Origin: a bacterium
GTDB lineage: Bacteria; Krumholzibacteriota; Krumholzibacteriia; LZORAL124-64-63
Reading direction: 5' to 3'
Assembly: GCA_030591105.1 (NCBI GenBank)
Contig: JAUVBS010000106.1
Coordinates: forward strand, 1-7,070
DNA: 7,070 nucleotides
Of this stretch, positions 6,318 to 7,070 are shown one piece after another (the first letter of the stretch is position 1; each line of letters begins with the position of its first letter). Below the pieces are notes generated by a model. That model did no database searches and was not told where the DNA came from. It saw only the letters and a list, made by a program, of their open reading frames with translations. The position numbers were made by a program, and so were the translations under genes.

Positions 6318-6394
6318 GATCGAATTCGTTTGACTCATGAGAGGATACTATCGGCGGATTTGGTGACATGTCCATGAAAAAAACGCGGAACCCG

Positions 6395-6408
6395 TTGTTT
6401 TTAAACAA
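6395..6408. promoter_or_regulatory. FNR/CRP-family-like dyad in divergent intergenic region
   Basis: TTGTTTTTAAACAA is a perfect 14-bp inverted repeat. It has the TTG-N8-CAA skeleton of FNR/CRP-family boxes (FNR: TTGAT-N4-ATCAA), differing from FNR at one base per half. It lies in the AT-rich stretch between two divergent cytochrome genes, where redox control would make sense. Another dyad, GAAC-GTT-GTTC, follows at 6414-6424. The regulator is not identified. Confidence 0.4.
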
Positions 6409-6429
6409 ATTGAGAACGTTGTTCAATAT

Positions 6430-6458
6430 TTGACAACCGTATTCATTTACAGACTATT
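6430..6458 (+). promoter_or_regulatory. Possible sigma-70 promoter (TTGACA -35)
   Basis: A perfect TTGACA lies at 6430-6435. The best -10 candidates at 16-17 bp, GACTAT (6452-6457) or ACTATT (6453-6458), are weak. It points toward the + strand cytochrome but would leave a leader of about 275 nt. The intervening 6460-6670 is AT-rich and shows no gene. Confidence 0.25.
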
Positions 6459-6678
6459 CCCGTCGTAATAGTAGGGTTTAGTCGATATATTGCTTCGGCG
6501 CAGTGGTGAGTGCGGCCGACTCTTCTAGGTTGGCGAACGACATTCTCCCAGCTTTATGATAGGAAAAACTCGTTGTTATGAAACGACGTACGGATAGATT
6601 TTTCTTGCTCGACCCAAAAGACTCTTCTTTATTTTTCGAAGTTGTGCAATAGATCGTGAGGACGGAAATACGGTAATG

Positions 6679-6706
6679 TTGGCGATTTAACGTACGCTGG
6701 TATACG
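6679..6706 (+). promoter_or_regulatory. Candidate sigma-70 promoter of + strand cytochrome
   Basis: TTGGCG (6679-6684), a 16-bp spacer and TATACG (6701-6706) resemble -35 and -10 elements with four matches each. A TG-G extension precedes the -10. Transcription would begin near 6713, about 28 nt before the ATG at 6741. A small CGGGT/ACCCG inverted repeat (6705-6709, 6717-6721) overlaps the -10 and the predicted start. Confidence 0.4.
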
Positions 6707-6740
6707 GGTCAGAGATACCCGGCGATGCGGAAGGGACGCG

Positions 6741-7070
6741 ATGAGCGGGCGAAACTGGCCGATGTATCTGGTGGCGGCGATTGCGTTTATGGCACTGACG
6801 GCGGCTGGAAGCGCGGCCGATTACAGCGATGCCGATTGCACCGATTGCCATACCGACACGGGCGGTATGCCGGCAGAAGTCGGTTCGGCCGACCTGGCCG
6901 GAAGTACCCACGCCGACCTGGATTGCGTCGATTGCCACGTCTGTATCGATCGGTTGCCCCATATCACGCCGCTACCGCGGGCCGATTGTGAATCCTGCCA
7001 CGACGATGTAGCTGACACCTACCGGCAGCACGGGCGTGCCAAGGTGGGCGAATCGGCTTTTGTTCCGACC
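6741..7070 (+). CDS. Exported multihaem c-type cytochrome, 3' truncated by window end
   Basis: The frame from ATG 6741 is open to the last base (110 codons) with no stop. GGAAGG at 6729-6734 gives a ribosome site 6 nt upstream. Residues 1-26 form a signal peptide (hydrophobic core about 8-22, ending GSAA before DYSD). Three CxxCH motifs are visible: CTDCH (33-37), CVDCH (62-66) and CESCH (83-87), with His57, His74 and His97 as possible distal ligands. An extra Cys68 lies two residues after the second motif. The motif spacing resembles small-haem-repeat (c7/NrfH-like) periplasmic or outer-membrane cytochromes. It is transcribed divergently from the decahaem-barrel operon and may belong to the same electron-transfer route, as an upstream shuttle or a terminal component. 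The total haem number cannot be stated. Confidence 0.85.
   Translation, partial: MSGRNWPMYLVAAIAFMALTAAGSAADYSDADCTDCHTDTGGMPAEVGSADLAGSTHADLDCVDCHVCIDRLPHITPLPRADCESCHDDVADTYRQHGRAKVGESAFVPT

Noticed and set aside
6156..6338. N-terminal extension of the decahaem cytochrome from ATG 6338 or 6292
   Set aside because: The extra residues are Arg/Ser-rich without export features and would bury the signal peptide; ATG 6155 has a strong ribosome site and puts the signal peptide at the terminus.
1..7070. CRISPR arrays, tRNA/rRNA genes, insertion sequences
   Set aside because: No regularly spaced repeats, tRNA cloverleaf, rRNA segment, transposase motif or terminal inverted repeat was found on reading both strands.

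Overview
The window looks like GC-rich chromosomal DNA from a Gram-negative bacterium with an outer membrane and a multihaem cytochrome respiratory chain. The supporting signs are a sigma-54 activator tail beside a consensus sigma-54 promoter, a DmsE/MtrA-type decahaem cytochrome, an MtrB/PioB-type outer-membrane barrel, and a second multihaem cytochrome. Metal-respiring Desulfuromonadota-like or proteobacterial lineages fit this gene set, but the sequence alone does not fix the taxon.

Left half, + strand. Positions 1-196 hold the Fis-type DNA-binding tail of a sigma-54-dependent regulator. A consensus -24/-12 promoter (361-375) follows, with two palindromes upstream of it. It drives an exported, all-helical protein of about 365 residues built from four related repeats (433-1530). 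A 54-codon reading frame is stop/start-coupled to it (1527-1691). Next comes a zinc-ribbon SAM-dependent methyltransferase (1861-2673). A strong GC-rich hairpin (2749-2780) separates it from the convergent operon.

Right half, - strand. A decahaem cytochrome (5148-6155) and, 62 nt downstream, an outer-membrane barrel (2830-5085) form a two-gene porin-cytochrome operon. In such complexes the barrel crosses the outer membrane and sheathes the decahaem wire, moving electrons between the periplasm and an extracellular donor or acceptor. No surface-exposed terminal cytochrome is visible within the window.

The main finding is in the barrel gene. Its reading frame is interrupted once, by TGA at codon 598, and then continues in the same frame for 153 codons to a typical barrel C-terminus ending in Phe. 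Immediately after the TGA lies a hairpin whose geometry fits a bacterial SECIS element: 7-8 bp stem, GGUGC/GUG apical loop, about 21-22 nt from the UGA. I therefore propose a selenocysteine-containing MtrB-like barrel, with Cys591-x6-Sec598 and a His-rich loop at the likely extracellular face. The barrel also carries a CxxCH motif. A nonsense mutation or assembly error is the main alternative.

Right edge. A 585-bp divergent intergenic region, markedly AT-rich in its middle, holds an FNR/CRP-like dyad and candidate promoters. It leads to another exported multihaem cytochrome on the + strand (6741 onward), which is cut off by the window end after three CxxCH motifs.
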